Positions 26,945 through 35,962 of a stretch of DNA of 64,000 nt are shown in pieces. How positions within the stretch are numbered: the stretch's first letter is position 1; every line of letters begins with the position of its first letter. The notes beneath the pieces were generated by a model. That model searched no databases, was not told the DNA's origin, and saw only the letters and a program-made list of their open reading frames with translations. The position numbers and the translations under genes were made by a program. This DNA comes from Brumimicrobium oceani (GTDB lineage: Bacteria > Bacteroidota > Bacteroidia > Flavobacteriales_D > Crocinitomicaceae), in contig NZ_QFRJ01000001.1 of assembly GCF_003143775.1 (NCBI RefSeq), positions 248,001-312,000 of the forward strand. The letters are read 5' to 3'.

Positions 26945-28117
26945 ATGAATTTAATAAAAGTTGGAGTTTTAGGTGCAGGAACTATGGGTGCAGGAATTGC
27001 TCAAGTTGCTGCACAGTCCGGACATAAAGTGGTGTTGGTGGACGTGAATGAAAAAGCTATTGAAATTGCAAAATCAAAATTGAGTAAAATTATTGCTCGT
27101 TTGGTCGAAAAAGAAAAATGGACAGAGGATTTCGGTAGTGCTGTTTTGGGAAGAATAAATTTTTCTACCCAAATGGAAGATTTCGAAGGGTCAGGCTTGA
27201 TTATAGAGGCCATTGTAGAGAATATCGAAGTAAAACATGGCGTTTTCTCAAAACTGGAGTCAATAGTGGATGAGCAATGTATTTTAGCTTCGAACACCTC
27301 TTCACTTTCCATAGCAGCCATTGGTTCTGTATTAAAAAATCCAAGTAGAGTTATTGGAATACACTTTTTTAATCCAGCGCCTTTAATGCCGTTGGTTGAA
27401 ATAATTCCAGCGGTACAAACAGATGAGCATATCACGGAGCAAGCCAGAAATATCGTTGATTCATGGAAAAAGGTGACTGTTCTGGCTAAAGATACACCAG
27501 GATTTATAGTGAATAGGGTGGCGCGACCATTTTATGGCGAGGCGTTAAGAATTTATGAAGAGGGAATCGCTGATTTTGCAACCATTGATTGGGCGATGAC
27601 TGCTCTCGGAGGTTTTAGAATGGGACCATTTACCTTGATGGATTATATTGGAAATGATATAAATTATACAGTTACAGAATCTGTTTTTAAGGCATTCTAT
27701 TACGATCCAAGGTATAAGCCATCTTTCACTCAAAAAAGACATGCGGAAGCAGGGTATTTAGGTAGGAAGTCGGGGAGAGGTTACTTCGATTACAGTGAAA
27801 ACGCTACAGCCATTGACCCCAAAAAAGATGAGCTTTTAGGAAAGGGGATTCTGGATAGAATATTAGCGATGTTAATCAATGAAGCAGCAGACGCACTTTT
27901 CTTGAATGTTGCCACGAAAGAAGATATTGATTTGGCCATGACAAAAGGTGTGAATTATCCTAAGGGGTTGCTGCAGTGGGCTGATGATTTAGGCCTAGAA
28001 AATGTGCTAAATACTCTTCAAGCATTGTTTGAAGAATATGGCGAAGATAGATACAGACCAAGTCCAATACTAAAAAGAATGGTTAGAGATGGAAAAAGAT
28101 TTTTCCCACTTGTCTAA
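26945..28117 (+). CDS. 3-hydroxyacyl-CoA dehydrogenase, PaaH-like
   Basis: NAD-dependent oxidation of 3-hydroxyacyl-CoA, in phenylacetate degradation acting on 3-hydroxyadipyl-CoA. 390 residues from ATG 26945, chosen because the Rossmann motif VGVLGAGTMGAGIAQVAAQSGHKV (given here only by its ends, residues 5-28) starts just after it. Seen also: ASNTSSLSIAAI, VIGIHFFNPAPLMPLVEII with the catalytic His, and KDTPGFIVNRVARPF. Two C-terminal HCDH domains follow (about 185-280 and 295-385), the second with FLNVATKEDIDLAMTKGVNYPKG. The pair with the PaaG-like gene is probably one transcript. Confidence 0.88.
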   Translation: MNLIKVGVLGAGTMGAGIAQVAAQSGHKVVLVDVNEKAIEIAKSKLSKIIARLVEKEKWTEDFGSAVLGRINFSTQMEDFEGSGLIIEAIVENIEVKHGVFSKLESIVDEQCILASNTSSLSIAAIGSVLKNPSRVIGIHFFNPAPLMPLVEIIPAVQTDEHITEQARNIVDSWKKVTVLAKDTPGFIVNRVARPFYGEALRIYEEGIADFATIDWAMTALGGFRMGPFTLMDYIGNDINYTVTESVFKAFYYDPRYKPSFTQKRHAEAGYLGRKSGRGYFDYSENATAIDPKKDELLGKGILDRILAMLINEAADALFLNVATKEDIDLAMTKGVNYPKGLLQWADDLGLENVLNTLQALFEEYGEDRYRPSPILKRMVRDGKRFFPLV

Positions 28118-28670
28118 AATACCGCCGAATGTATAGACTTAGGCTTATCTAGCAGCTAATGGGCGAAGGAAATGCCTTCATTTTATTGCTTTTCTGATGA
28201 GGTCAAAAACAGTAAAGTACAGGATGCATTTTTAACAGCTGTCATAAGTAAAACGCCGCTTTGTAATTTCTCAAAGTGGCGTTTTGCTTGGGCTAAATTC
28301 TGAGAATAGAATACTGCTCTATTTTCGTAAAATTGGTCGAGATCGCTTTTGGTGGTAATTTCTATTAAAATTCTACAAAGGTTGAATGCTAGAAAGTTGT
28401 TTAACTAGTTTTATGAAGAACTAATGATGTACCTAAAAATCGACTTCTCGATATTTTAATTTGTTAAGAACTAAATCTTGTTAAGATGATAGATCAACTC
28501 ATCGATTTTTAAAGGTTTGTTGTGTCATTCCCCTTTCTCATTCCAACAAAGTAAAATGCTACGAGTGTTCTAACCACTGACTCCATCTATTACTATTTTC
28601 AAATGCTCTCTTTACCAAAACTATTGAACAATAGACAGCTATTGAAATCAAGTTAGCACTTCTATTTAAA
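28118..28670. other. Gene-poor stretch with one strong hairpin
   Basis: No gene is supported. A 43-codon open frame from about 28172 runs through the hairpin at 28250-28285 and is not considered coding. The rest is AT-rich, with many stops in all frames. Confidence 0.5.
28250..28285 (+). terminator. Terminator downstream of the PaaG/PaaH-like pair
   Basis: AAAACGCCGCTTTG and CAAAGTGGCGTTTT pair with one G:T/mismatch position out of 14 around an 8-base loop. The T run after it is short. It lies about 130 bases past the stop at 28117. Confidence 0.7.
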
Positions 28671-28811
28671 TTACATTTCTCTTAATTTATACATCATCTC
28701 TCGAACTTTATCACGCATTCTTGCTACATGAGCATAATTTTGAATTTTGATGGCTTCTAACCTTTCTTTTTCTAGCTCAATAATCTGATTTTCAATTTCT
28801 TTTTTACTCAT
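28671..28811 (-). CDS. 46-residue UVR-motif protein
   Basis: A complete small gene: ATG at 28811, stop at 28671. The product opens MSKKEIENQIIELEKERL and ends RMRDKVREMMYKLREM. The span ELEKERLEAIKIQNYAHVAR followed by MRDKVREM fits the UVR (UvrB/UvrC) helical-hairpin motif, whose pattern is L-E-x-x-M-x-x-A-x-x-x-x-(F/Y)-x-x-A-x-x-x-R-D-x-(I/L)-x-x-L. In UvrB, UvrC and ClpC/McsA this motif mediates protein-protein contact. Here it is the whole protein. It could modulate UvrABC or a Clp protein, which is inference. It stands alone in a gene-poor region. Confidence 0.7.
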   Translation of the reverse strand: MSKKEIENQIIELEKERLEAIKIQNYAHVARMRDKVREMMYKLREM

Positions 28812-29483
28812 AGCTTTTGTTTTAGTTGGTTTGCTTTAAATTACAAAAATTCATTTTATTTTCATCAAAGTTAATTTCCGAGGACGTAATTTATTTACGT
28901 TGTATCTCTCTTTTTATTACTTAAAATTAAACTTGCACTTGGGTTAATTGACATTTCAAATATAGCAAATGATTGTAATATAATCATTGTTTTGATTAAA
29001 AATTAATTTTTTTAGTTGTAAAAGGCTTCACGAGTTAGTCCAAGCGTAATAAGCTATTTTTAGGTGAAGGATCCGAATTTTAGTGTTCTTTTGTTTCTCA
29101 ATTCTTGCGGATATAAGGTTAAATATATAAGTGTAGTTTATGCAGTTAATGAACACTTAGAGGTACTCCAATCAATTGCATCTATTAATTTAACCTTTAC
29201 CAATAGACGAAATATTCCAGTTAAATCGAGTAATGCACGAGCTTTAGAAATTGATGATTTCAAAAGCATAAATGAAGAGTATATTTCATTTCCTTACTAT
29301 TGTCATTTCCTAGCCTAAAGTCATTGATAAAGTAAAAGATTAGTATTTGGATTTTTTGTGATTCATTGAAACTGATGATTTTATTGTTCTGCCTCCCAGC
29401 GAATAAGATTTTTGAGGATCATTAGTTTTGCTTAAAATATTTTCGTACATTTGATTAATATATAAACAAATAAACGCCGAAAT
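28812..29483. other. Upstream region of the XRE repressor, with a doubtful small frame
   Basis: AT-rich. It holds an 84-codon open frame on the plus strand (29064-29318, GTG start, opening MKDPNFSVLLFLNSCG). I see no domain, no signal and no promoter for it, and it may be a relic or chance. A -7 box for the next gene is at 29446. Confidence 0.4.
29446..29453 (+). promoter_or_regulatory. TAnnTTTG -7 box before the XRE-S24 repressor
   Basis: TACATTTG matches the -7 consensus, with TTTG 15 bases upstream at 29427-29430. It is 30 bases from the ATG, the same geometry as at 6430-6456. Confidence 0.5.
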
Positions 29484-30299
29484 ATGGAAATTTACTTGTC
29501 TTCTAACTTGAAATTATTGAGAAAGAACAAAAAAAAATCTCAAGAAGAGGTTGCTCAAGAATTGGGGTTAACACGTTCATCCTATTCTGGTTATGAGAAT
29601 GGTGTCGCGGAGCCAGGGATTGAGAATCTCGTAAAAATGAGCAAGTTTTATCATATTCCTATGGACGATTTGTTAAAGAAGAATTTGGAGGATTTAACCG
29701 AAAATGACTGGGAAGCTATTCAGGAAGGAGTCTATTCCGATATTAAAGGAAGAAAGTTACGTGTATTGACAGCGATGGTTTCTGAGGCTAATGATGAAGT
29801 GATTGAAATGATTCCACAAAAAGCAAGTGCAGGCTACACGTCAGGATATGCCGATCCAGATTATATTAAAGTGTTACCTACTTTTCAATTGCCTTTTTTA
29901 AAGAAAGACAAGAAATACCGTTCGTTTCCAATTATGGGAGATAGTATGCCTCCTGTGTCTTCTGGTTCATATGTGGTAGCTGAATACCTCCAAAATTGGG
30001 AGTCTATTAAAAATAATCAACCCTACATCATCATTACTAAAGAAGAAGGAATCGTATTTAAAATCGTTAATAAAATTCCAGGAAAAGCCAATTTCCTTCA
30101 GCTCTCCTCCACAAACCCTATGTATGAACCTTACTTGATTGATATAAATGAAGTAATTGAAATTTGGAAGTTTGTAAACTATATTTCTCATGACCTGCCC
30201 GAGGTTACGATCTCCAATGATGATATGCTGAAGTCTGTAAAATCTATCCAAAAACAAGTCAATGAAATGAGACTCTTTATCAATAAGGATATGCATTAA
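29484..30299 (+). CDS. XRE-family regulator with LexA-like S24 peptidase domain
   Basis: A 271-residue repressor of the phage-CI/LexA architecture. The helix-turn-helix is at about 9-62 (KSQEEVAQELGLTRSSYSGYENG). The C-terminal S24 domain shows an Ala116-Gly117 cleavage candidate in QKASAGYTSGYADP, the nucleophile Ser154 in IMGDSMPPVSSG and the base Lys193 in IVFKIV. Self-cleavage on a RecA filament is the family mechanism, so DNA-damage induction is possible. Such regulators are common on Bacteroidota chromosomes. It stands alone between gene-poor stretches with relics, which may mean it once governed a mobile element. A short C-terminal helix (residues 240-271) is extra. Confidence 0.88.
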   Translation: MEIYLSSNLKLLRKNKKKSQEEVAQELGLTRSSYSGYENGVAEPGIENLVKMSKFYHIPMDDLLKKNLEDLTENDWEAIQEGVYSDIKGRKLRVLTAMVSEANDEVIEMIPQKASAGYTSGYADPDYIKVLPTFQLPFLKKDKKYRSFPIMGDSMPPVSSGSYVVAEYLQNWESIKNNQPYIIITKEEGIVFKIVNKIPGKANFLQLSSTNPMYEPYLIDINEVIEIWKFVNYISHDLPEVTISNDDMLKSVKSIQKQVNEMRLFINKDMH

Positions 30300-30516
30300 G
30301 TCTTTGGTAGGAATATAATTTTCTGAAACGATAAATCCATAATTTTGTATTTGAAATAAAATCCGGGATGTCTTTTTTGTGTCGTTTGAAAAAAAAGTGA
30401 AATTTCTCGCGAGCCCTCTTGAAAAGTTGAAATCAGGGGTTTTGTAAGGATAGTTCATGCTTTTTCACTTTGCTGTAACTCTTTTTCTAAGCTGGCTATT
30501 TGGTAATACTGACTAA

Positions 30517-30978
30517 TATCATTTTGTTTTCCAATCTAAATCATTCTTACTAAGCTTTATTTTGCTGAGTTTTGCCCAAGTGGAAGCAAATTTATTATAC
30601 ATACAAGAAGATGAACTCAAACCAGAGTTTCAAAAGCGTTTATGTTTTTTTAGCAGAACAACGGAACCGCTATTTATTATCATTCAATTGAAAGTGTCTT
30701 CTATTGCATCTGAACCCATGATTAATAATCTTAAAGAAATCAGGAAAGACAAAGCTGTTAAAAAAGTAGATAATTGGATTAGCATCTGCTTTGCGAAGCA
30801 TCAGAAATTGGTAGTGAAAGTTATTGATGGTCTCCCTAAACCTTCAAACACAAATCTTGATTTTACGGGTATAAGAAAACTTTCTGTTTATAGATCTTCC
30901 GCATTAGGGGATAAAATATCACCATTTCTAAAAGGCCAGTTCTCATCAGAAAACTTAGAATTTAAACTCTTCACCTGA
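30517..30978 (+). pseudogene. Possible relic of a secreted protein lacking a start codon
   Basis: The frame opens after a stop at 30514-30516 and reads to the TGA at 30976. Its first residues, KSFLLSFILLSFAQVEA, look like a signal peptide cut after FAQ, followed by NLLYIQEDELKPEFQKRL and a soluble region. No ATG or GTG precedes the signal-like part; only TTG at 30562 within it is available, which would halve the peptide. That suggests a gene whose 5' end has decayed. No domain is recognised. A chance open frame is the alternative. Confidence 0.4.
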
Positions 30979-31041
30979 ATTATTATCTTCTTTAAAATAG
31001 CCAAGGTGACTGCGAAGTGAAAGACTCAATATTCTTTCATG

Positions 31042-31085
31042 TAAATTGAGCACAGTTTTTAAATCATCATAAATTGAGCACAGTT
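31042..31085. repeat. Direct repeat TAAATTGAGCACAGTT, two copies
   Basis: The 16-base sequence occurs at 31042-31057 and again at 31070-31085, 28 bases apart. Multiple short repeats of this kind are found at ends of IS21-type elements, but no transposase is present here, so a solo end or an operator pair are both possible. Confidence 0.5.
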
Positions 31086-31309
31086 AAAGAGTAGGAAAAT
31101 AGTCAGCACTTCAGTGTTTGGCGTCTAGTTTAAAACTATAAAATAGATTCTCTAAGGAAATAGCGCTTGATTCTAAAACAAAAGCAATACTGGTGTAGAT
31201 TTATTTCTACATTCCTTGGTGATAAATCCTTTCGAAATTATATTTTGTGCTATTTTTGAACTTACTAGTAGTTATTTTGTTTCCTATTAAATGAATTAAT
31301 GAACTTTAG

Positions 31310-31678
31310 ATGAAGCGTCCTATTTTATTAATAATTGAAGATGAGTTTGATATCAAAGAATTGTACCGGTCTATAATGGAAAGGACCTTTGATTTTGATA
31401 TTGTTGAAGCTAGTTCTATAAAAGTTCTACAAAATGTGCTATCAGAAATTATTCCCGATTATGCATTGTTAGACTTGTCACTACAAGATGGCTCTGGATT
31501 CGATGTCATTCCTGAATTAAAAAAAGCAAACCCAAACATTAAATTTTTAGTCATTTCTGCATTTTCTCATTGTAAAGAAAAGAAAAGAGCTGCAGAATTG
31601 GGAGCTGTGGGACTACTTGCTAAGCCTTTTGAAAGTGCAGAACTAATAAACCACATTAATGGGATGCTTAAATCGTAA
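31310..31678 (+). CDS. Single-domain response regulator (receiver only)
   Basis: A 122-residue CheY-like receiver with no output domain. Seen: acidic pair in IIEDEFD (Glu10, Asp11), phosphoacceptor Asp55 in YALLDLSLQDGSGFD, conserved Ser in LVISAFSH and Lys in LLAKPFES. It would pass phosphate on or compete for it. First gene of a four-gene operon: the sigma-54 regulator begins 3 bases later, then two histidine kinases. The long untranslated DNA upstream makes this the likely operon start. Likely a phosphorelay intermediate (inference). Confidence 0.9.
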   Translation: MKRPILLIIEDEFDIKELYRSIMERTFDFDIVEASSIKVLQNVLSEIIPDYALLDLSLQDGSGFDVIPELKKANPNIKFLVISAFSHCKEKKRAAELGAVGLLAKPFESAELINHINGMLKS

Positions 31679-31681
31679 AGA

Positions 31682-33112
31682 ATGAAAAAGCACAAAATTC
31701 TTATTATAGACGACGATGTAGACATTTGTATGTTGCTTAAACGATTCTTTGAACGAAACAACTACGATGTTAAAGTTGCTTTTAAAGGTGCTGAAGGAAT
31801 TGAGTTTCTAAAGAACCAAAAAGCAGATATCGTTCTTACGGATTTTAGGTTACCAGACAAAGATGGCTTCCAAATGATTGAAGCAATCAAAAATGTAAAT
31901 CCTAATATCCCAGTAATTGTTATTACTGGTTATTCAGACGTAAACCAAGCGGTTAAGGTTATTCGATTGGGGGCCTATGAATACGTTACGAAACCAATCT
32001 ATCCCGAAGAAATATTATTGCTCGTTCAAGATGCTTTATCAAAGCCAAAAACAGATTTGGTAGAAAACGAAGAATTAAATGAAGGAGAAGGTAAGGAAGA
32101 AAAATCCGAAACGAAGTTAAGGGAATCGAATGAAAATGAGCGATTCTTTTTACCCACAAGCTCATCAGCGAAAAATACCCAGCGTTTAATCAATTTAGTA
32201 GCACCTACGAATATGACTGTGGTTATATTGGGAGAGAGCGGCACGGGTAAAGAAGTTGTTGCCAGAATGATTCATGAAGGCTCAGCAAGAAAAGACAAAG
32301 CATTTGTCCCGGTTGATTGCGGCGCTCTTCCTCAGGAGTTGGCATCTAGCGAGTTGTTTGGTCATGTGAAAGGGGCTTTTACTGGGGCTACATCAGATAA
32401 GAAAGGTAGTTTTGAAATCGCAAATGGGGGAACATTATTTCTGGATGAAATAGGAAATTTATCTTACGAGAATCAGGTGAAGCTATTGCGTGTATTACAG
32501 GAGAGGGTAATCAGAAAGGTAGGGAGTGAAAGAGATACTCCTGTTGATGTCCGTATTGTTGTTGCCACCAATGAAGATTTAAAAATAGCCATGCAGAAGG
32601 GGACTTTCAGAGAGGATATATATTATAGAATCAATGAATTCAAAATAGAGTTAAAGCCTTTGAGAGAAAGCAAGGAAGACCTCTCTGGTTTTGTTCAGTT
32701 TTTCTTGAATAACGCCAACAATGAGTTGGATAAGTTTGTAGAAGGACTTGAGGAGGAAGTTTGGGAAATTTTCAATGAATACTCCTGGCCAGGTAATTTA
32801 CGTGAGCTAAAAAATGCTATAAAGCTTTCTGTTCTAATGGCCGAGAATAAACTGATTTCTAAAAGTAATTTACCCATAGATATTTTAAATCTACAATCGC
32901 TCAGTGGGAACAAAAATGCCCATTCGGACGTTAACATCGACAAGAAAAAATCTTTAAATTTAAAAGATGTAACAGCGGAGGCAGAAACGGCAGCCATTTT
33001 GAAAGTATTATCTATCGCCAACAACAATAAAACAAAGGCTGCAGATATCCTGGGTGTTGACCGGAAAACGCTGTATAATAAATTAAATCTTTATGGATTG
33101 TTAGAAGAATGA
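31682..33112 (+). CDS. Sigma-54-dependent response regulator, NtrC family
   Basis: Activates sigma-54 promoters on phosphorylation; 476 residues. Receiver 1-120 with phosphoacceptor Asp54 in VLTDFRLPDKDG and Lys104 in YVTKPIYP; an acidic, low-complexity linker about 125-155; AAA+ domain about 160-395 with Walker A GESGTGKE (184-191), the sigma-54 contact loop GAFTGA (231-236), Walker B GGTLFLDEIGN; and a C-terminal Fis-type helix-turn-helix (NNNKTKAADILGVDRKTLYNKL). The GAFTGA loop is intact, so true sigma-54 activation is expected. Its end overlaps the next kinase by four bases (ATGA). Targets are unknown. Confidence 0.95.
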   Translation: MKKHKILIIDDDVDICMLLKRFFERNNYDVKVAFKGAEGIEFLKNQKADIVLTDFRLPDKDGFQMIEAIKNVNPNIPVIVITGYSDVNQAVKVIRLGAYEYVTKPIYPEEILLLVQDALSKPKTDLVENEELNEGEGKEEKSETKLRESNENERFFLPTSSSAKNTQRLINLVAPTNMTVVILGESGTGKEVVARMIHEGSARKDKAFVPVDCGALPQELASSELFGHVKGAFTGATSDKKGSFEIANGGTLFLDEIGNLSYENQVKLLRVLQERVIRKVGSERDTPVDVRIVVATNEDLKIAMQKGTFREDIYYRINEFKIELKPLRESKEDLSGFVQFFLNNANNELDKFVEGLEEEVWEIFNEYSWPGNLRELKNAIKLSVLMAENKLISKSNLPIDILNLQSLSGNKNAHSDVNIDKKKSLNLKDVTAEAETAAILKVLSIANNNKTKAADILGVDRKTLYNKLNLYGLLEE

Positions 33113-34512
33113 TAAAGAACAAGAAATACAGTTACTATAATTATTTTTTGATGTTATCTCTGGCTTTAATTGCTGGCTATTTCATCACTTCTCTGCTTTT
33201 TCTAAATCGAACCTTTAAATCGGGCGAAGAAGCAAAACAGTTTGGAATGACTGTTGAAAAAACCAATTCTGTAATACAGCAAATCACTCAATTAGAGACC
33301 TCTTCTTACAGTTATGTCATTACAAAAACGAAGGAGAGCGAGGCCATCTATACGCACAAGAAAATAAGACTTATTGAATATGCTAAAAGTTTGGGCGCAC
33401 ACTGTACAGCGCATCATTTTGCTAATCACGAAACAGAAAAACTGAATCGATTAATTTCACAAAGAATTGAGGCACTCGATCTTTTAATGATGAAGGACTC
33501 AATGTCAACAGAAGCGCTTATGCAACAGCTTTCTTTTGGGAATGAAACAACGATGGAAATTCTAAAGACCCTAAAGAAAATCCGTGCAATGAATAATGAA
33601 ATGCAGGAAAAAAGTCAGCAAGAGGCCAAAACGGCCAATCGCAATGCTATGGTTCTCATGACTTTATTTGGTGGGATTATGCTTTTAATTGTTTTCATTA
33701 GTTTCTTCAAAATGCGAAAGGAAATACTGAGAAGTGAAAGATATTTAAAAGAAATCAATCAAATAAATCTTGAACTAAGTTCAGTGAATGAAAACTTAGA
33801 AAACTTTGCATTTATTGCTTCTCATGATTTGAATGAACCTTTAAGAAAAATTAAAACCTTTGGAGACCTTATAGAAATTGAACTTTCAAACGAACATTTC
33901 GATCAAAAAACTGTCACTTCGCATGTTAGCAGAATGCAAGCAGCAGCTTCCAGAATGCAGGAATTAATCGAAGACTTACTTTCTTATTCGCGTATAGCTC
34001 GCCAGTTTGATGTTCGGCAAGAAATTAATTTAAGAAATGTTGTAGATACCGTGATTAGTGATTTAGAGGTCAGTATTAGAGAGAATAATGCGGTAATTCA
34101 TACACACGATTTACCGACTGAAATTCATGCTGATGAAATACAAATGAGGCAAATTTTTCAAAATATAATCAGTAATGCCATTAAGTTTAGGAAATTGGAT
34201 ATTGATCCTATAATTGACATCAATAGCGAAATTGTAAAAATGAATGAAGTTCCAATTAAAGACGGAGGTCTTGGGGATTTTGAAGAATATTGGAAGATAT
34301 CAATTACTGATAATGGAATTGGTTTTGATGAGAAATATTTAGATAAAATATTTGCCGTATTCCAGCGATTGCATGGTCGATCTGCCTATGAAGGCACAGG
34401 AATTGGTTTGTCCATCTGTAAAAAAATTGCCGAAAATCATAAAGGCCATTTAACCGCATATTCAACAGAAGGAGAAGGGTCTACTTTTATTATTTATTTA
34501 CCTGTAAATTAG
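33109..34512 (+). CDS. Membrane sensor histidine kinase with CHASE3-like periplasmic domain
   Basis: 467 residues. TM1 about 12-32, a helical periplasmic domain about 33-180 of four-helix-bundle character (the CHASE3 pattern), TM2 about 182-200, a coiled coil 201-232, HisKA with phosphoacceptor His239 in NFAFIASHDLNEPLRKIK, and a HATPase with NAIKFR (N box), DNGIGFD (G1), FQRLHGRSAYEGTGIGLSICKKIA (F and G2). All ATP-binding motifs are intact. Its ATG overlaps the stop of the sigma-54 regulator gene, making that protein its likely partner. The DLNEPLRKI variant is typical of bacteriophytochrome-like and Bacteroidota kinases. Confidence 0.93.
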   Translation: MIKNKKYSYYNYFLMLSLALIAGYFITSLLFLNRTFKSGEEAKQFGMTVEKTNSVIQQITQLETSSYSYVITKTKESEAIYTHKKIRLIEYAKSLGAHCTAHHFANHETEKLNRLISQRIEALDLLMMKDSMSTEALMQQLSFGNETTMEILKTLKKIRAMNNEMQEKSQQEAKTANRNAMVLMTLFGGIMLLIVFISFFKMRKEILRSERYLKEINQINLELSSVNENLENFAFIASHDLNEPLRKIKTFGDLIEIELSNEHFDQKTVTSHVSRMQAAASRMQELIEDLLSYSRIARQFDVRQEINLRNVVDTVISDLEVSIRENNAVIHTHDLPTEIHADEIQMRQIFQNIISNAIKFRKLDIDPIIDINSEIVKMNEVPIKDGGLGDFEEYWKISITDNGIGFDEKYLDKIFAVFQRLHGRSAYEGTGIGLSICKKIAENHKGHLTAYSTEGEGSTFIIYLPVN

Positions 34513-34516
34513 TTTT

Positions 34517-35962
34517 ATGAGTGTCAAAGTTTTAATAATCGATGATGATGAGGATGATTATGTCATCATGAGTCATTATTTGTCCAAAATTCAAACAGAA
34601 AAGTATGAAATTTTTTGGTGTAATGATTATGATTTTGCGGAAGAAGAAATCCTAAAAGGAGATCATGATATCTATTTAATAGACCATTTTTTAGGAAAAG
34701 GAGAGGGAATAGAAATCATTGAGCGAATTCGTGACAGAAATATTCTAAAACCGATGATATTACTTACCGGGTCAAGCGATTATTCGGTAGATGAAAAAGC
34801 TATGGCAAAAGGAGCTTCAGATTTTCTTGTGAAGAAAGAGGTACGGGTGGATACCATAGAAAGGGCGATGCGATATGCAATTGAAAGGTACAATCAGCAA
34901 CGTAGCATAAGGGCACAGGAAAAGAAATACAGAAGTTTATTTGAGTTAAGTCTTGAACCATTTTTAGTCTTGGATGATCAACTTCAAATTTCTGAATATA
35001 ACGCGGCATTTCTTGATGTTTTTCATGACCAAAATACTCCATCTCACTTGCTAAGAGGGAAAGCCTTTCAAGCGCTATTTAAGTACGAATTTGACTATGC
35101 AGCCCTGCTGCAACAGCTACAAAAGGATGGTTTTGTGAAAGGGTTTAAGACCACGCTGCTTGATCAGGAAAAGGATATTGTGGCCACGCTTTCCATTGCA
35201 CATTTGCCTAAGGGTGATGATGTGGATCTCAATGCATACCACGTTGCGATTAGTGATTTAACCACCATAATGGAGCAAGAGGCAGAACTGAAAAAAGCTG
35301 AAAAAATGAGCATGTCTGGTCGTATGGCGAGAATGATTGCTCATGAAATTAGGAATCCCTTGACCAATATTCGATTGGCAGTGGGTGAATTATCTGCATT
35401 TTCTGATGCCATAGAAGACAATAGCGATGCAAAGTCTTTGGAACAAATGATAGAAAGAAATACGATAAGAATTTCTGACTTAATCGATGATATGCTTAAA
35501 TCTGCCCGTCCACCGGAATTAGAAATTGTTCCTTCTCAATTGAAAAAGATTATTAATGCAGCCATAGATTTTTGTCAGGACCGTGTAGAGTTACTCAACG
35601 TTAATTTGGTCAAAGCGTTTTGTGAACAAGAAGTTACGGGAGAATGGGATCCTGAAAAGCTAAAAATTGCATTGGTAAATATTATTATTAATTGCATTGA
35701 AGCGATGGATGAAACTGAAAATCCTGAATTGTTAATCACATTGACACAGCAGGAGGGGAAACCAGTAATATACATAAAAGATAATGGTAAGGGGATGGAT
35801 GAAGAAACACAGCTCAATTTGTTTGATCCTTTCTTTACCAACCGTAAAAACGGACTTGGTTTGGGAATGACAGCCACTTTGAACATTATTAATATGCACA
35901 AAGGAAAGATTACTGTTAATTCAGAAGAAGGTAAAGGAACGGAGTTTAAAATTAGGCTTTAA
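34517..35962 (+). CDS. Receiver-PAS-histidine kinase, cytosolic
   Basis: 481 residues without TM segments. Receiver about 3-122 (phosphoacceptor Asp56 in IYLIDHFLGKGEG), a PAS-like domain about 138-250 (FELSLEPFLVLDDQLQISEYN), HisKA with His276 in MARMIAHEIRNPLTNIRLA, and HATPase with ALVNIIINCIEAMDE (N box), DNGKGMDEE (G1), FFTNRKNGLGLGMTATLN (F and G2). The N-terminal receiver is the opposite of the usual hybrid order and suggests that it receives phosphate from the kinase next door or from a relay. It begins 4 bases after the kinase at 33109 and converges with the membrane protein at 35952, overlapping by 11 bases. Confidence 0.92.
   Translation: MSVKVLIIDDDEDDYVIMSHYLSKIQTEKYEIFWCNDYDFAEEEILKGDHDIYLIDHFLGKGEGIEIIERIRDRNILKPMILLTGSSDYSVDEKAMAKGASDFLVKKEVRVDTIERAMRYAIERYNQQRSIRAQEKKYRSLFELSLEPFLVLDDQLQISEYNAAFLDVFHDQNTPSHLLRGKAFQALFKYEFDYAALLQQLQKDGFVKGFKTTLLDQEKDIVATLSIAHLPKGDDVDLNAYHVAISDLTTIMEQEAELKKAEKMSMSGRMARMIAHEIRNPLTNIRLAVGELSAFSDAIEDNSDAKSLEQMIERNTIRISDLIDDMLKSARPPELEIVPSQLKKIINAAIDFCQDRVELLNVNLVKAFCEQEVTGEWDPEKLKIALVNIIINCIEAMDETENPELLITLTQQEGKPVIYIKDNGKGMDEETQLNLFDPFFTNRKNGLGLGMTATLNIINMHKGKITVNSEEGKGTEFKIRL

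Larger units (their letters stand above)
30300..31309. other. Decayed region with a startless frame and direct repeats
   Basis: About 1 kb without a confident intact gene. It contains the 138-codon frame at 30562-30978 and a 15-base direct repeat at 31042-31085. The rest is AT-rich and closed in all frames. Confidence 0.5.

Noticed and set aside
28172-28303. 43-codon frame with ATG
   Set aside because: It runs through a strong terminator-like hairpin and shows no coding features.
29064-29318. 84-codon gene with GTG start
   Set aside because: No domain, promoter or signal is visible, and the surrounding DNA is relic-like; noted under the intergenic entry instead.
29967-30458. 163-codon minus-strand frame under the XRE repressor
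   Set aside because: It overlaps the S24 domain antiparallel and has no family features.
31310-31678. Sporulation- or chemotaxis-type CheY role
   Set aside because: There are no chemotaxis or sporulation genes nearby; operon context points to a phosphorelay.
34800-35042. Minus-strand frames inside the receiver-PAS-kinase
   Set aside because: Shadow frames of a gene with clear receiver, HisKA and HATPase motifs.
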